Numbered from the stretch's first letter, positions 11,500 to 23,240 are shown. The stretch is 64,000 nucleotides of DNA from Flabesymbios commensalis (GCA_964017125.1 OZ024903.1:60264670-60328669), one strand, 5' to 3'. Made by a program: numbers and translations. The notes: a model not told the origin generated them from the letters alone.

Positions 11500-12450
11500 A
11501 TATATAAATGTATTCTAGGGTTAGAAGAGCTTTTATGTCAGGATGTGGCATTACAATATCATCATATAACATTATATGGCAGTGGCCGGGGGACGACATT
11601 CTAATATAAGTAAATTAAATTTTAATGTCAGGATATCACATTTGACTGTCAGGCTATGCTATTATAAAGTCAATATGTGCAATTATATTATCAGGTTATA
11701 GCCGTTTAACGTTTCGATATGGCAATAATATTGCAGGAGATTGCCCTATATAGTCAGGATATGGCATTGTAATATCAGGATATGCCACTTTAATGTCACA
11801 GTATAGTCTTATATCATTAGATCATACATTTTTCGATATCATGTTAATACCAAGCTATGACAATCTATTTTCATTATGTGGCATATTAGTGTCAGTATAC
11901 AGCATTATAATATCAGTAGCCTACATGGCTGCTTAATGACACAATATGGCCTCATATTAGAAGGATGTGGCATTATAATATCAAGATCTGGCATATTAAT
12001 GTGCCAATATAGCATTATAATATAAGGACATGGCAGTATGGCGTCACCATGTGGCATTTTTTTGTCAAGAAATTACATTTTTATGTCAGGATGTGGGGCA
12101 GTGTATGGTCAGGGGACGACATTTTTTATCAGGGTAAGTAATTTTTTTTCATGATATGACAATATAATGTCATGAAGTTTGCATTATAATATGCAATGAT
12201 ATGCTAGGATAAGCATGTTTGGCATCATTAAATGTCATCTTAATGTCTGGATATGGCACAATAATGTCCGAATATCCACTATAAAATCGAGATATAACTA
12301 ACAGTTCATCGTCATTATTATATCAAGATGCATGGCACTATGACTATGTTAAGATCAGGATGTGTATAACAATGTCGGAATACGGCAGTATAAAGCCAGA
12401 AAAATTAATGGCATTTTATTTTTTCAGAATATGGCGTATATCGTTAGGAC
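11500..12450. repeat. Degenerate satellite, GTCAGGATATGGCATTATAA type
   Basis: For about 950 bp the sequence returns every 20-45 bp to variants of TATGGCATTATAATATCAGG. The variation is high, so this looks like an old decayed tandem array. It ends just before the SINE at 12536. Confidence 0.7.
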
Positions 12451-12535
12451 AAGGTATTATGTGACTCATCACTTTAAAATCTGACGGGTCAGGCTGCGCT
12501 AACAACAGGTTAAATTCGTCAAACCCTGCAATTGA

Positions 12536-12848
12536 AAATGAAATGAATCGGGCTTTAGGCCACTTTTGTGCAAATATGGCCTAAACTGGGCCAGGAGAAC
12601 ATCCTGAGGGTGGTGAGATGATTGAGATGACGCTGTTCTCCAGACACAGGATTCGAAATTCGAGCCCTGGCGGTCTGAGGCCGAGCAAGCTACCTTTTGG
12701 TCACGGAGGCTCCCCACATTACTGACTTTCACACGTGGATGGGGAAGAAACATTTTTTGTTTCTTTCAAACCTCCGAGACCGGGAACCGAACCCCGAACT
12801 CTGGCATGAAAGGCAGCGGTGCTAACCACTACCCTAGGGCCCCCGCCC
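12536..12848 (-). mobile_element. Dimeric tRNA-derived SINE, head type 1, full length
   Basis: This is the reverse-strand counterpart of the copy at 5062. The tail (TGAAATGAATCGGGC) is at the left, the second tRNA-like unit in the middle, and the Glu-like head ending in CCCTAGGGCCCCCGCCC at the right. Imperfect 12-bp flanking repeats (ACCCTGCAATTG / ACCCTATAATTG) at about 12523-12534 and 12849-12860 support a target-site duplication. Confidence 0.85.
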
Positions 12849-12869
12849 ACCCTATAATTGGAATGTTGA

Positions 12870-14000
12870 TGCCAGCGACCTTTACCGCCATGTTATATGT
12901 GTGTCACAATAACCATGATAACTCATTTTTACTAATAAGTAACAATATTCTGGTCAGAGACTTCTACTGCGTCACAATAAATCGGTAGGATTATTACAAT
13001 ATGAGTGATATAATGTTCTAAGGGAATAACTAGACATTAATACTATTAGAAATACCGTACGGTTTCTGAATTTAATAGTACTCGTGGTACTTCTGAACGA
13101 ATCCACTCAAACTGATAATTTGAAAAAAAATAACCTAGAATGGTGACCGCATAACAAGCAACACATGGTCCCCACCCCTACCACCCATGTGTAGTATTAC
13201 TTTTTTTCGAGAGACATCACACGTGACAGAATAACTTTGTTAGAGCGTGTGGTTGATCTTGGATATATATTAATGCAGAACTGATATTATTCCTTCTCGT
13301 ACCTCGAAATCCTGGGTAAACACACAATAAATTATTTTCAAATTGAAAAAGTGATGAAGTGCATGGAGTGTACCCTTGGTTTTTCGAAAAATGGCGTTAC
13401 CGTGATGACGGCCATCTTAAATTAAAAACAGACACAAGGTAGATTTTAAGGATGTTTCAGTATTCGTATGGGTAGAAGCCCCGCTATAATTCCTGAAACA
13501 AACAGTTTTTTTTATATATTCGGTTACGTAAATTAACCATTTCTTTGCTCAAGTTTGATTTTTTTGGTTTAATCTATCACAGAATCTAATGGTTCCATTT
13601 TGTCAAAAAGATCCTTGTCAGCAAATTTCAAATAACAAGATTTATCACATAGCCCCCCCCCCCCTCCCCAGAACAGCGAAACAAGAGTGAGTATAACATC
13701 CGTTCTATCTATTACTTATAGATACACAAGTAATGAGGTAATTTATTGTATGAAAGCCAATTGAAAATAAATGTATGTTTGTGTTGCCTTCAAATCGTAT
13801 TAGACATAACACTAAGGCTGTTGCAGTAACTAACGGATCCAAGATTTGACTGACAGAAGGCGCCTATCCTATATCTGACTCAGTCAGCCTCCTTGTATTA
13901 CTGTCTAGAGGGGTCGGAGGCATGCTCTTCGAGAAATTGTTGAATTTAATTAAGACTTACATAATGCATTCTAGAGCATATTTCGCCCTAATAAGACATT
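12870..14000. other. Gene-free stretch
   Basis: No gene or element end was recognised. A C-rich homopolymer run lies near 13655. Confidence 0.45.
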
Positions 14001-14869
14001 TTTTGTTATATTGGGGACATTGAACAGAGGGCATGGGTGACAGACTCAGCAAACAGGAGACGTTGTTTAATGATAATGCCATGAGCATGCTCTACACTGA
14101 GTCTTTCATAACTGGTACACAACCGACAGATCTGAATAGTTTTATTATATATTTTCATTTTGTTTTTATACACGGCGACGCCACCAACTAATATACGAGC
14201 TACAATTTTGCATTTCCTTAACATAGACGGCCATTGTTTTGCCACCTGCCAAAACCATACTACATTAAAAGTAGATATACATTTATTAAATATTTGTAAA
14301 CTTGTATATATACACCGTGATATATTCCATCTATTTCGATACATTTCTGAAACTCTGCGTGTAGCAATGTACTTCCATTTTTCTTTAGTTATCTTCGTCG
14401 AGTTGAAGACAACATAGTAATTTACAAAATCTAGAAGATTGTTTTTCTCAAAATAATGGCCCATAGACGGCGGTCCATACCAAGTTGTAAAAGTTTATAT
14501 AACATTCCATTAATCCAAACACTATCAAAAGGTTTTTTGGACATCAAGGAGCGCAACATACGTCGCACCATTATTATTAGCTATTGTTTCGTGTAAAATA
14601 AGGGCTGTGGTCAAACTTGAACTACAATCATCTGCTATACCTTGCAGGGAAGAAAGCTTATCTTTATACCAGTGCTCGTAGCGTTTTAATAAAAAATTAT
14701 CGTACACTTTACTTAACGTACTTAGTAATGTTATACCTCTGCTGTTGTTTGAGTCGGATTGGTCTTTGTTACCTTTTGGTATCGGGACAATTACTCCACA
14801 TTTGAGATTTTCTGGTCTGTACATTAAAAAGAACATTGCTGAAAAAAGCCTACTTAAAACCAGATATGT

Positions 14870-16266
14870 ATTATTACTTGCGTGGTGTACCACAGGGTTC
14901 CATCCTGGGTCCATTGCTTTTCCTAATATATGTTAATGACATGGAATCCGCAGTAAAATGTAAACTCATTTTATATGCGGATGACTCTGCTTTATTAGTT
15001 TCCGGGAATGACTTCAAGGTCATTCAGGAAACGCTTGGAAAGGAGCTCTGTGTTTGAGTAGTTGGCTGGTTGATAATAAACTTTCTTCACATCTGGGTAA
15101 AACAGAATCTATTTTATTTGGATCATGCAAGAAAATCTGCAACTCGCCATCTTTAGATATTAAATGTGGGGATACGAAAATTTCTTCAAAAAAGTCTGTT
15201 CGGTACCTGGGGGTAGATCTAGAACAAACATTAAGCGGTAAATTGATTTTGGAAAATATTTTGAAAAAAGGAAATTCCCGTTTAAAATTTTTGAGAAGAC
15301 AAGCCAAGTGTCTAAATTAAGCATCAAAAAGATTACTTTCGTCAGCATTAATTCAATGTCACATGGACTATGCATGCTCTTCATGGTACCATGTTTTTTG
15401 CAAAAGACCCTAAAGCACAAATTACAAATCCTTCAGAATAAAACCATTAGATTTGTTCTAGATCTTACCCCACGTAGCCATATAGGGTACTCTGAATTTA
15501 ATCGGGTGAATTGGCTCCCGGTTAGATTCAGAGTACAACAAATTGTTTCAACTAACATGTATAGACTGATCCATGGAAATGCTCCTCTGTACTTAAGGGA
15601 GGGCATTTCCATGGCCCAGGAACGACACTCCTATAACACCAGAAATAGTGTTCTCTCTTTGGTCCTGCCTAGGGTCAACAGTTCGGGAGACAAATCGCTA
15701 CCAATCCCCATTCGAGCAACTGAAAACCCTTTACATTTTCGCTCATTAATAAAAAAACACTTTATGTCATTGGTAAAATCTGAAGAAGAAAACATCTTTA
15801 TTTAGCCAGCTAATTTTTGTTCTAATGATTGGTAGCTGCGTCCAGGTCTGCCTTAGTCAGCTCAGTCTTGGACTAGTCCCGTGGCTGGGCTGCCTGAGGT
15901 AGGAATAAAGTAATTAGATCTACTTATATTATTGTAATTTATCACTGGATATATATTCTAGTCTATAATTTATTTTTCGCTAATTTATATTATGATTCGC
16001 TTATTCATGTTTTTATTGGGCATCATCCTTTTAATGTGATAGGCCTATGGGACGCCTTTAATATTTATTTAGGTTGGAGATATTTCCATCCTCACTCTTG
16101 CCGCTGCCATCTTGCCAACAGGGACCACTGTGGAAATAAGATTTTGTCACTAGACTTCTTTCAGTGTTTTTATCCCTGGTGGCAAGTATGGTGGCACCCT
16201 GTATTTATATATGTTGATGTTTTACATGTACTTTTCACTGAATAAAGCTATCTATCCATCTATCTA
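14870..16266 (+). mobile_element. LINE-C: 5'-truncated LINE 3' end inserted into LINE-A
   Basis: It starts within the reverse transcriptase at RGVPQGSILGP and continues through LILYADDSALLV (14873-15057), VRYLGVDL (15054-15320), and the conserved C-terminal block LQILQNKTIRFVLDL, HIGY, NWLPVRFRVQQI, RHSYNTRNS (15308-15805). At least two frame changes occur. The 3' UTR ends in AATAAAG and a CTAT/CCAT tetranucleotide tail (about 16243-16266), as in CR1/L2-like LINEs. The opposite-strand LINE-A flanks it on both sides. Confidence 0.85.
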
Positions 16267-17068
16267 TGCGTATTTTAAATGTTTCAACTTCGGTTGGTAA
16301 AATGATATCAAAATTATCAGCAATATTATTTATATCTTCTTTTATATTTGCTAGTTCGGTGGACACAGCATCGTCAACAGCTTTGGCAAAAGTGGCATCT
16401 TGGTTATTTATATTAGGAGTATAAATTGACTCAAAATGAGCGCGCCACTCTTCTCTTATTGCCGTTTCATCTGTTACATACTCTCCATTATCTTTTTTAA
16501 TTGGACATATATTATTTGTTTTACTCTTAGTTCTTTTTTTCACAAGCTGCCAAAAAAGTTTTTGGTCAATTTTCTCCGCTCCATCAATTTTAGTAATGTA
16601 ATTTAGTTCGTAGTTATACTGCTCCTGACGCTGTCTGCATCTAAGAGTATTTTTACATTATTTATATTTGACCCACAAGGCACTCGTGGCATCACGCGGT
16701 CTGCCAGCTGGTACCCACTCTCGCCATGCCTCTTTTTTTAATTTAAAAAGTACATTTAATTCTCGGGACCTGTATGATTTCTTATTATTTTTGAATTTTG
16801 GTCTAGGTAACTTATTGCCTGCAGTATTCATCATTTTGTAAATATCGCTTAAACATTGATCGACATCTATCTCAGTCCATTTTTGAATTTCTCCTAGGTG
16901 TTGTGCATTCTTCATTATATAATCATACAAACTCTGTTCTAGCAAGACAGTATAGCGGGTTGCAATATCTTGTGGGGTTAGCTGGTGCCATTTTATATTG
17001 TTTCCTCTATGTTTCTTACTGCTAGGGTTTAACGCTAATGTCATTTTAATTAATAATGAGACTGGCAA
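16235..17068 (-). pseudogene. LINE-A endonuclease-to-RT linker region
   Basis: Two open segments (17068-16658 and 16543-16235) encode the charged linker usually found between the endonuclease and RT of LINEs. Examples are KLKKEAWREW and ALWVKYK in the first, and DGEYVTDETAIREEWRAHFE and ILPTEVETFKI in the second. They are in different frames. The last residues of the second segment run into the tetranucleotide tail of LINE-C. Confidence 0.7.
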
Positions 17069-17181
17069 ATGATCAGATGTATTTTGAGTACAATCATCTA
17101 AAATAGAACACTAGATGATATCATTTACCAGTCGTTGGGATAAGACACAATGATCAATATACGATTAATCGCCCCTTGTGT

Positions 17182-17796
17182 TTAAAATGTATAAGTAGGC
17201 CCAATACTATTATTATCAAGATCCGCTATGGTCATGTTATAAGAATCTATCAAGGTTAATAGCTTAGCTCCATTGCTACATGTTTTACCCCAGGCTCTGT
17301 CATTGTCACCTTTACCAACATGACAGTTAAAGTCTCCGATTATTATAAACTCACTAAGTCTATTACTTTCCATAAACGCCATTACTTCGTTTAGGTAATC
17401 TTCAATATTATCTTTGACACATGATCTGTGAGGTAAGTATACTCCGATGATATAAAGTGGACATAGGTTTCCTCTGTGAAGCATGATAATGCTCATTCTG
17501 TCATTACTGGCGTACTTTATAGGTGTTACATAGCTTCTGACAGAGGTACGCCAACAAATGACAATACCACCATTTCCAGGTACATTTTTTACTCTATACT
17601 GTACTAGATGCTTACTACAGTTACAATAAAAGCTAAAATCACAATCTCTACAAATTTCATTTAATTTAAACATTTCTGCTTCATAGAGTTGATGCTCACA
17701 AATAACAACAATATCATTTTCATTCATTAACTCTTGTAGGTACGGTTTCGCAGCATTTACGCCACGGCTATTCCACAAACAAATTCTAAGTGACAT
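17182..17796 (-). CDS. LINE-A APE-type endonuclease domain
   Basis: The frame opens with MSLRICLWNSRGVN, the N-terminal strand of exonuclease-endonuclease-phosphatase domains. It continues with DIVVICEHQL (catalytic Glu region), GGIVICWR, YIIGVYLPH, and FIIIGDFNCHVG (the GDFN motif with catalytic Asp and Asn), ending near GPTYTF. In LINEs this domain nicks the target DNA and primes reverse transcription. The 204 codons are uninterrupted, but the usual C-terminal SDH motif lies past the stop, where the frame is broken. Confidence 0.8.
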   Translation of the reverse strand: MSLRICLWNSRGVNAAKPYLQELMNENDIVVICEHQLYEAEMFKLNEICRDCDFSFYCNCSKHLVQYRVKNVPGNGGIVICWRTSVRSYVTPIKYASNDRMSIIMLHRGNLCPLYIIGVYLPHRSCVKDNIEDYLNEVMAFMESNRLSEFIIIGDFNCHVGKGDNDRAWGKTCSNGAKLLTLIDSYNMTIADLDNNSIGPTYTF

Positions 17797-17981
17797 AATT
17801 AAAATTGAGGGTATAACAAAAAGACAAATATGTATGTTAATTAAGAGCCATAATTCTATTCAGTTGATTAAAAGGGCCTATATTACCAATTATTCTAAGG
17901 TCAGCTGTTATATATACCTGTTATATATAAGATACCTAAAACCAATAAAAAAACCCTGCTCTGTCAACTGACCTGTCAAGT

Positions 17982-18905
17982 TCACCAAGGAATATCACTA
18001 CTGATTCTACTGTATTGGAAATCAGTAAGGTCAACACACCTTGCATGTCCATTTAGACGTTCACTTTGGTCTACAATGTTACGGCGCTGTCTGATGTTCG
18101 AGTTCTTGTTATCAGCCGCTTGACGCGTGCTCCCTGCATTATGTTTATCATCTGTATCACGCCTATAAAAATAGCGTGATGATCTCGGCTCCTGCCCACG
18201 GTAGCGTGTTTGCAGCATGTCACGTCTAGGTGGTCTGTCCTCCCATCTGCGGCAGGACATGCCATCTGGCCAGTATCCTGGTTTCAGGGACTTCTTTGCG
18301 TCATCTTCAGAGACAATGATCCGACAGCCAACCACATCATCACATCTGTGGTTTGTTATCACTGTCCCTTTCTTAATTCTGATGGTTGCTGTCGGGTCAT
18401 CGTCTCGGTTGGTGTATTTCTTTACCATATTGAGAACACCTGTCCTATCACATCCTACAGGCATGTGGATGTTCTGTATGTAGAGAGTGACGCCAGGTTC
18501 TAGTTTGGCTGCCTTCAACACTGGAGAACTTTGCTGTTTTCGTGTTTCTTGGAGAAGTTCATTTTTCATTTTCTTTTTTCATTTTTTGACAGCATGTTTG
18601 AATGTTAACCATGGTCCTTGGATCTGAGACACTTCAGAATAAGTCCTGTGTTCGCCAAAATCTGTGCTAGTTGTTCGATGAGCACTGCTAGAGCCGCTGT
18701 TGCGGCTACAGCTGCTGTTACTGCAACTGTTTTTACTGTTATTGGATGTGCCGTTGCTACTACTGTTACTAGAGCTGTCCTTTTTATTGTTTATTTCACT
18801 AGCTGCTGTGACAATGCTCAAGTCATTGGCTCTTGCCTCTTGACTAGCCTGCTCACTGTTGGTTTTAACCTTTAAATGTATGACTTCGCAGTCCTCCTCA
18901 ATGGA
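17982..18905 (-). pseudogene. LINE-A ORF1-like region
   Basis: The first part (18905-18579) has a Ser/Asn-rich low-complexity stretch from short-repeat codons, then RTYSEVSQIQGPWLTF. A frame break follows. The second part (18569-17982, 195 codons) contains LYIQNIHMPVG, a basic segment GTVITNHRCDDVVGC, and YWPDGMSCRRWEDRPPRRD, ending in an Arg-rich tail. LINE ORF1 proteins bind element RNA. The YWPDG-RRW-RPP motif resembles the 'FWP...RPW' segment of invertebrate CR1/L2-type ORF1 proteins. No known host domain is seen. Confidence 0.6.
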
Positions 18906-19199
18906 GTATCAGGCGAAGGGTTTGTGCTGAGCGGCCGACCAGACTAATCGCTCAGTTGGCTCTTGAAAGCTGCTATTGATCTGGATTCTGGATTCCAATC
19001 GGGCATGGTTTTGTACAAAAAAAGAATTTTGTCCCAGCGTGGTGTTAGCTCTAATATGTTTGAATGAATTTTTATGTCCACCACGAGTTCTTTCATCTGC
19101 TGGGGTTAAAAAGTCACTGACAGGTACAGCAATTAATCCGTTTAAAATTGTGTACATGCTTGTCAGCCTGAAGTTCTTTCTTCTAGTTTGTAAGTCAGT

Positions 19200-20567
19200 T
19201 CAGCCTAGATCTTGGATAAGAGCTGTTACACTTGATTTACGCTGGTAGTTGTTAGTTACGAAACGTGCAGCAGCTCTTCGAATTTTGTTTAATTTATCGA
19301 TGTCACCTTGCCTGTATGGATCCCATACAGGACAAGAGTATTCCAAAAGTGACCGAACCATTGAAAAATATGCAATCTCTTTTAATTTTGAGGGACATCC
19401 CTTTAAATTCCTCCTCAAGAAACCCATTGTGGAATTAGCCTTACTCGCAATTTTGGAGATGTGATCCCCCCATTCCAGTTTCTCATTGATGCTGACTCCC
19501 AAGTAAGGTGAATTTGTTACTTGTCCGAGTGTGACCCCTTTGAGCTGGTAGTCTGATGCTATCTCTTTAGCCCGGGGTCTCTTCACTCGGAGGACAGAAC
19601 ATTTGGATGGGTTGAATTTCATCCCCCAAATGTCTGCCCAGCGCTCCAACTGTGTTAAGTCCTTCTGTAGCTTTTTTTGATCGTCCTTAGATTTTATGGG
19701 CCGATAAAGGAGGCAGTCGTCAGCAAAGTGTCGAACATCAGATGAGACCGAGGATGGGAGGTCATAAATATAGCATAGAAAGATCGGGCCAAGTACTGTA
19801 TTCTGTGGTACACCAGAACCTACATGAGCAGTGTCCGAAAAGCTACCATCTACTACTACTTTTTGTGTCCGAGTGGTGAGAAAATTTTGAATCCAAAGTA
19901 GTGTAGGTCCCCTAATTCCGTAATGATCAAGTTTGTGTAGTAAACGTTGGTGGGGAGCTACATCGAAAGCTTTACTAAAATCTAAAGCAATTAAATCAGT
20001 TTGAATTTTGTCCTCGTAATTTTGAACCAGATCTTCAGTGGTCAGTAGTAATTGGCTTTCACAAGAGTGCTTTGCACGGAAACCGTGTTGCACAGAAGTT
20101 AAAATTTTGTTTTTGGTAAAGTGGGTCTTGATGTTCTTGCAAATAATGTGTTCGAGCAATTTGGCACAAACACATGTCAAGGAGATCGGCCTGTAATTAG
20201 AAGCAGTATGCCGATCTCCCTTTTTGAAAACAGGGGCTACATTAGCCTCGACCCATTCATCGGGTAATTTCCCGGTCCGCATAGAGTGTTCGAAAATATC
20301 TGTCAAAAAAGGAGATATCTCCTTGGCAGCATTTGTGAGGAGTAAATTTGGGAGCTCGTCAGGTCCGGGTGCTTTATCGACGTTCAGTTCACTCAATAAA
20401 TTAGTTATACCAGATTGTGTAATATCAATATTATTCATGGGAGTTGTTGGTGGTCCTTCTAAATTAGGCATATTAGTGGTGTCCTCATCAGTAAATACTG
20501 AGCAAAACTGTTGGTTGAGGATTTCGGCCTTGCGCCTACTGTCTGAATGCAGTTGGCCATCATGCAA
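19200..20567 (-). CDS. LINE-B reverse transcriptase
   Basis: An uninterrupted frame of 455 codons covers the RT domain. It includes LNVDKAPGPDELPN (RT block 0), NYRPISLTCVCAKLLE (block 1), HGFRAKHSCESQLL, LIALDFSKAFDVAPH (catalytic Asp), GVPQNTVLGPIFLCYIYDLP (block 4, with Asn replacing the usual Gly after GVPQ), HFADDCLLYR (catalytic FADD), and SPYLGVSI, then the thumb and C-terminal LINE block (SLLEYSCPVWDPY, KIRRAAARFV). The Gly-to-Asn change at a highly conserved turn suggests reduced or lost activity. The frame continues in another phase as the C-terminal piece at 19157-18909. Confidence 0.9.
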   Translation of the reverse strand: MHDGQLHSDSRRKAEILNQQFCSVFTDEDTTNMPNLEGPPTTPMNNIDITQSGITNLLSELNVDKAPGPDELPNLLLTNAAKEISPFLTDIFEHSMRTGKLPDEWVEANVAPVFKKGDRHTASNYRPISLTCVCAKLLEHIICKNIKTHFTKNKILTSVQHGFRAKHSCESQLLLTTEDLVQNYEDKIQTDLIALDFSKAFDVAPHQRLLHKLDHYGIRGPTLLWIQNFLTTRTQKVVVDGSFSDTAHVGSGVPQNTVLGPIFLCYIYDLPSSVSSDVRHFADDCLLYRPIKSKDDQKKLQKDLTQLERWADIWGMKFNPSKCSVLRVKRPRAKEIASDYQLKGVTLGQVTNSPYLGVSINEKLEWGDHISKIASKANSTMGFLRRNLKGCPSKLKEIAYFSMVRSLLEYSCPVWDPYRQGDIDKLNKIRRAAARFVTNNYQRKSSVTALIQDLG

Positions 20568-20650
20568 TAAAGGAGAGACACCACACCTATCCTGGCGCTG
20601 TGATTTTATATAGCGCCAGAAAGGCTTTGAATTTTTAGTTTCCAGAGATG

Positions 20651-21360
20651 TTAAAAGTTTGTCGTTAATAAAGGACCAACGGGCTGCGTGTCCCGCTTCT
20701 GTAATTTATATTTTGCCCAAAGGTCAGGTCTTTTCGAAGTTTTCGCTCTGTTATAAAGTCTTGCCTTTTTTCGAATAGCCTTGCGGAGCGCGTTAAGCCA
20801 GGGCAAGTTCTGGCGTTCAGATGTTAATTTTGTTGGTACAAATTTATTCAGGCAGTCCATCAACCATTTTTCATTTACCGAATTATTAGGGCTGTCTTTG
20901 GAAAAGGAGGCCCAATGTCTCCTAATTTCTTGCCTGATGTTTTCCCAACTTGCTTTTTTGAACTGACGCACTGGGCGAGCGGTTGAACGTCGATACGGGG
21001 GTTGATGTCGGCTTCTGTCAGTACTGCACAGTGGTCCGAAATTCCGGGTACGCTGCGGGATGATTTTATTAATCCTGGTTTATTAGTTATACAGAAATGT
21101 ATTTTTTGTTTTTGTCTCTGGTGGGTTCTTTTTGTACTTGGGTCAAGGCATGATCATCCAGGCTAGACAAAAGGTGCTCGCACTGCCCCTTGTTGGTGGC
21201 TGAGGGCAAAACTAGACTATTTTCCCAGTCTATGTCCGGAAGATTAAAGTCTCCACAAAGGATGATGGTTTGGTTTGAATTTTTCGGAAGAAGATCTAAA
21301 GATCTGCTGAATTCTTTCATTTTTTTAATTTTTGAGCCAGGAGGTCGATAAAAGGATCCG
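20651..21360 (-). pseudogene. LINE-B endonuclease remnant and linker
   Basis: SFYRPPGSK and IILCGDFNLPDIDWENS identify the second half of an APE endonuclease; the N-terminal strand and catalytic Glu region are absent. The open segment at 20971-20651 (WENIRQEIRRHWASFS, LPWLNALRKAIRKKARLYNR, LWAKYKLQKR) is the typical linker ahead of RT. The two parts are in different frames. Confidence 0.75.
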
Positions 21361-22426
21361 CCCCCTGAGTTGATGTAGTTCTGTCTCTCCGGAAGATCTT
21401 ATAACCAGGAGGGAAAATTTCGTTTGTGGAAACACTTTTGCCAAGCCAGGATTCCGTGCTGTAGGTGTCTGGTGTCGTGTTGAGTTCTGTGAATTTTGAG
21501 TTGATGTTGATATGTCAGGCAGAGCCGGGAATTCGAAGAGACTGGCGATAGGCTGGCGCGGGGGGACAGTATCGTTTCCAACTGCGTTTTCAAGTGGAGG
21601 AACTGTGATATCAACATGATCTGTAGTCACATCGTTATCATTATCGGGGTGATTTTCGCGATCCTGTTTGGGTCTCTCGCTATGCGATGGTAATTTTATT
21701 TCTAGTTCAGTAATCTTATTTTCCAGTATCCCACAAATGTGCTTTCTCTCAGTTCGCTCATTCTGTAATTGAGCTTGAAGGTCGCGACACGCAGAGGTTA
21801 TGTGAGCTAGCCGCTCCATCACACGTAACTTGTCAGTTTTGATAATAGGGCTAGATTTATTGCTGCCATAGCTATCTTCTTGTTCCGTGGGCTCATGAGT
21901 ATGTACAGTGCTCTCAGGATTTGTGGGACCGTCATCATTACCATTCACTGTGGCCACTTTCGGGGTGAAACGGACTGGGCTGGTATTTTCAATTTTAACA
22001 AGTTTGCACTTTATACTTAGTACGTCTTTAGAGAAGCAAGCGTCAACTCCACTCACATAAAGGAAAAGAGCGTAGACATCTCTTGAGAGGGCTATAGTGG
22101 CATTGCTACCCTTTCTATTTTTTTTAAATCAGTTTGGGTTTTGCAGCCTTCTCGCCCAACATGAGGTAAAGTTGATCATGGTAGCGGTCAAGTGCATGCT
22201 TAAATAACACATACCTAGCATGTAGAATGTCATCGTCATCAGCGTCTATCGCCTCAACCAGGGCTTCAATTGTTGATTGCTTAGGAGTCACAGTGATCTG
22301 GCCGAGAATATGTGCTATAGAGCCGTCAATATCACTTGGAACAGGGTGCATGAAGTTATCCCATATCCCGTAGCCTTCTACAGAGCTGGGGGTGTTCGTT
22401 GACGTGTCACCTTCTCGTGATTCCAT
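21325..22426 (-). pseudogene. LINE-B ORF1
   Basis: The start ATG (22424-22426) opens a 100-codon segment with IWDNFMHPVPSD and DDDILHARYVLFKHALDR. A frame break follows near 22124, and the frame 22056-21325 carries a region rich in Thr, Pro and Asn with a likely coiled coil (ERLAHITSACRDLQAQLQNE, ICGILENKITELEIKL). Helical coiled coils are usual in LINE ORF1 proteins and allow trimer formation. The 3' part is joined directly to the truncated endonuclease, consistent with a deletion. No host homologue is recognised. Confidence 0.6.
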
Positions 22427-23240
22427 GGCTGTCGGGCTGGTTGATTGACACTGCGAGGATTAACTCTGAGTTAATCACACTCCGTACCAATGTTGATATT
22501 CAGTTTGTGTATACACAAAGCATGTCAGTTTATAAATCTAATATTATCCACAAAATTATTAAGATACGACAATTATAATAATATCACCAAAGGCACTGAA
22601 CTGTAATTGTCAATGTATTCAAGTATCCAGATTCTTGAAACCATAGAAATATGCAAAAAATCACAAAATATAGGAGCTCGATTTGTTGACGTCTTTGTCC
22701 AGTCACGGTCATGCGCAGTGTTGATAGGCCTTTGATTTGGGAACTGTGTTTCCCACTTGTTTTATTAATACTTTGGTAATCTATTAATTTCTATCCACTG
22801 CACGTCTCACTACACTGTACCTGTGCATGCAGAATGCAAATGCATTTTCACTCTGAACACTGCTTATTATATATCACTTGGGAACTGTCTCCCACTTTTT
22901 TTTATTTGTAATACTTTTGTATAGTATTCTGGTATTTACAACCATTTCAAGCAATAATTAAATTGTCATTGTAATTTTTAGCAACTACAAGCCGCGAATT
23001 GTTGTCACACTTTATTCTAAAACCCCTCTGCACATAGAATCAGGTCAGTTTTCAGGAATGGAAAATGCTGCTTTGATGGATCATGAGGGCTCAAAGGGTT
23101 AACACATGTAACACTCTAAATAAACATAGAATACCATAGCAAAGTATTTGTTGATACTTTGTTATGGTATTGTGGTACTTTTCTTGACACCTGTGCATGC
23201 ATAATGGCAATGCAGATTACCTTTGAGGTACCGTGATGGC

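Larger units (their letters stand above)
14006..18905 (-). mobile_element. LINE-A: APE-type non-LTR retrotransposon, interrupted and deleted
   Basis: Reading leftwards, the parts are ORF1 (18905-17982), an APE endonuclease (17796-17182), an endonuclease-RT linker (17068-16235), the first part of a reverse transcriptase (about 14870-14465: GVIVPIPKG, SRGITLLS, LLDVQKTF followed by DSVW), and a C-terminal segment with a CRLC-x8-EHAHG zinc-knuckle-like motif (14464-14006). The RT core with the YADD motif is missing between 'LQLGMDRRLW' and the C-terminal part, and about 35 residues are missing between the linker and the RT head where a plus-strand LINE sits. Several frame breaks are present, so the element is dead. 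The clade is not certain. Confidence 0.85.
18909..22426 (-). mobile_element. LINE-B: CR1/L2-like non-LTR retrotransposon, nearly complete but internally deleted
   Basis: In order on the minus strand: ORF1 (22426-21325), an APE endonuclease lacking its N-terminal half (21360-21087: FYRPPGSK, IILCGDFNLPDIDW), a linker (20971-20651), an intact RT frame (20567-19200), and a C-terminal segment (19157-18909). Its end lies within a few bases of the start of LINE-A ORF1, so the two elements are head to tail. Either B inserted into the 5' part of A, or A is 5'-truncated there. The long open RT suggests a moderate age. Confidence 0.85.

Noticed and set aside
14525-14914. One continuous minus-strand protein to 14914
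   Set aside because: The first residues (from about 14872 to 14914) are the antisense of the plus-strand RT block GVPQGSILGP; only the part from about 14870 downwards is LINE-A.
18579-18821. Ser/Asn-rich host protein
   Set aside because: It is continuous in order and orientation with LINE-A ORF1, and the Ser/Asn run comes from repeated short codons.
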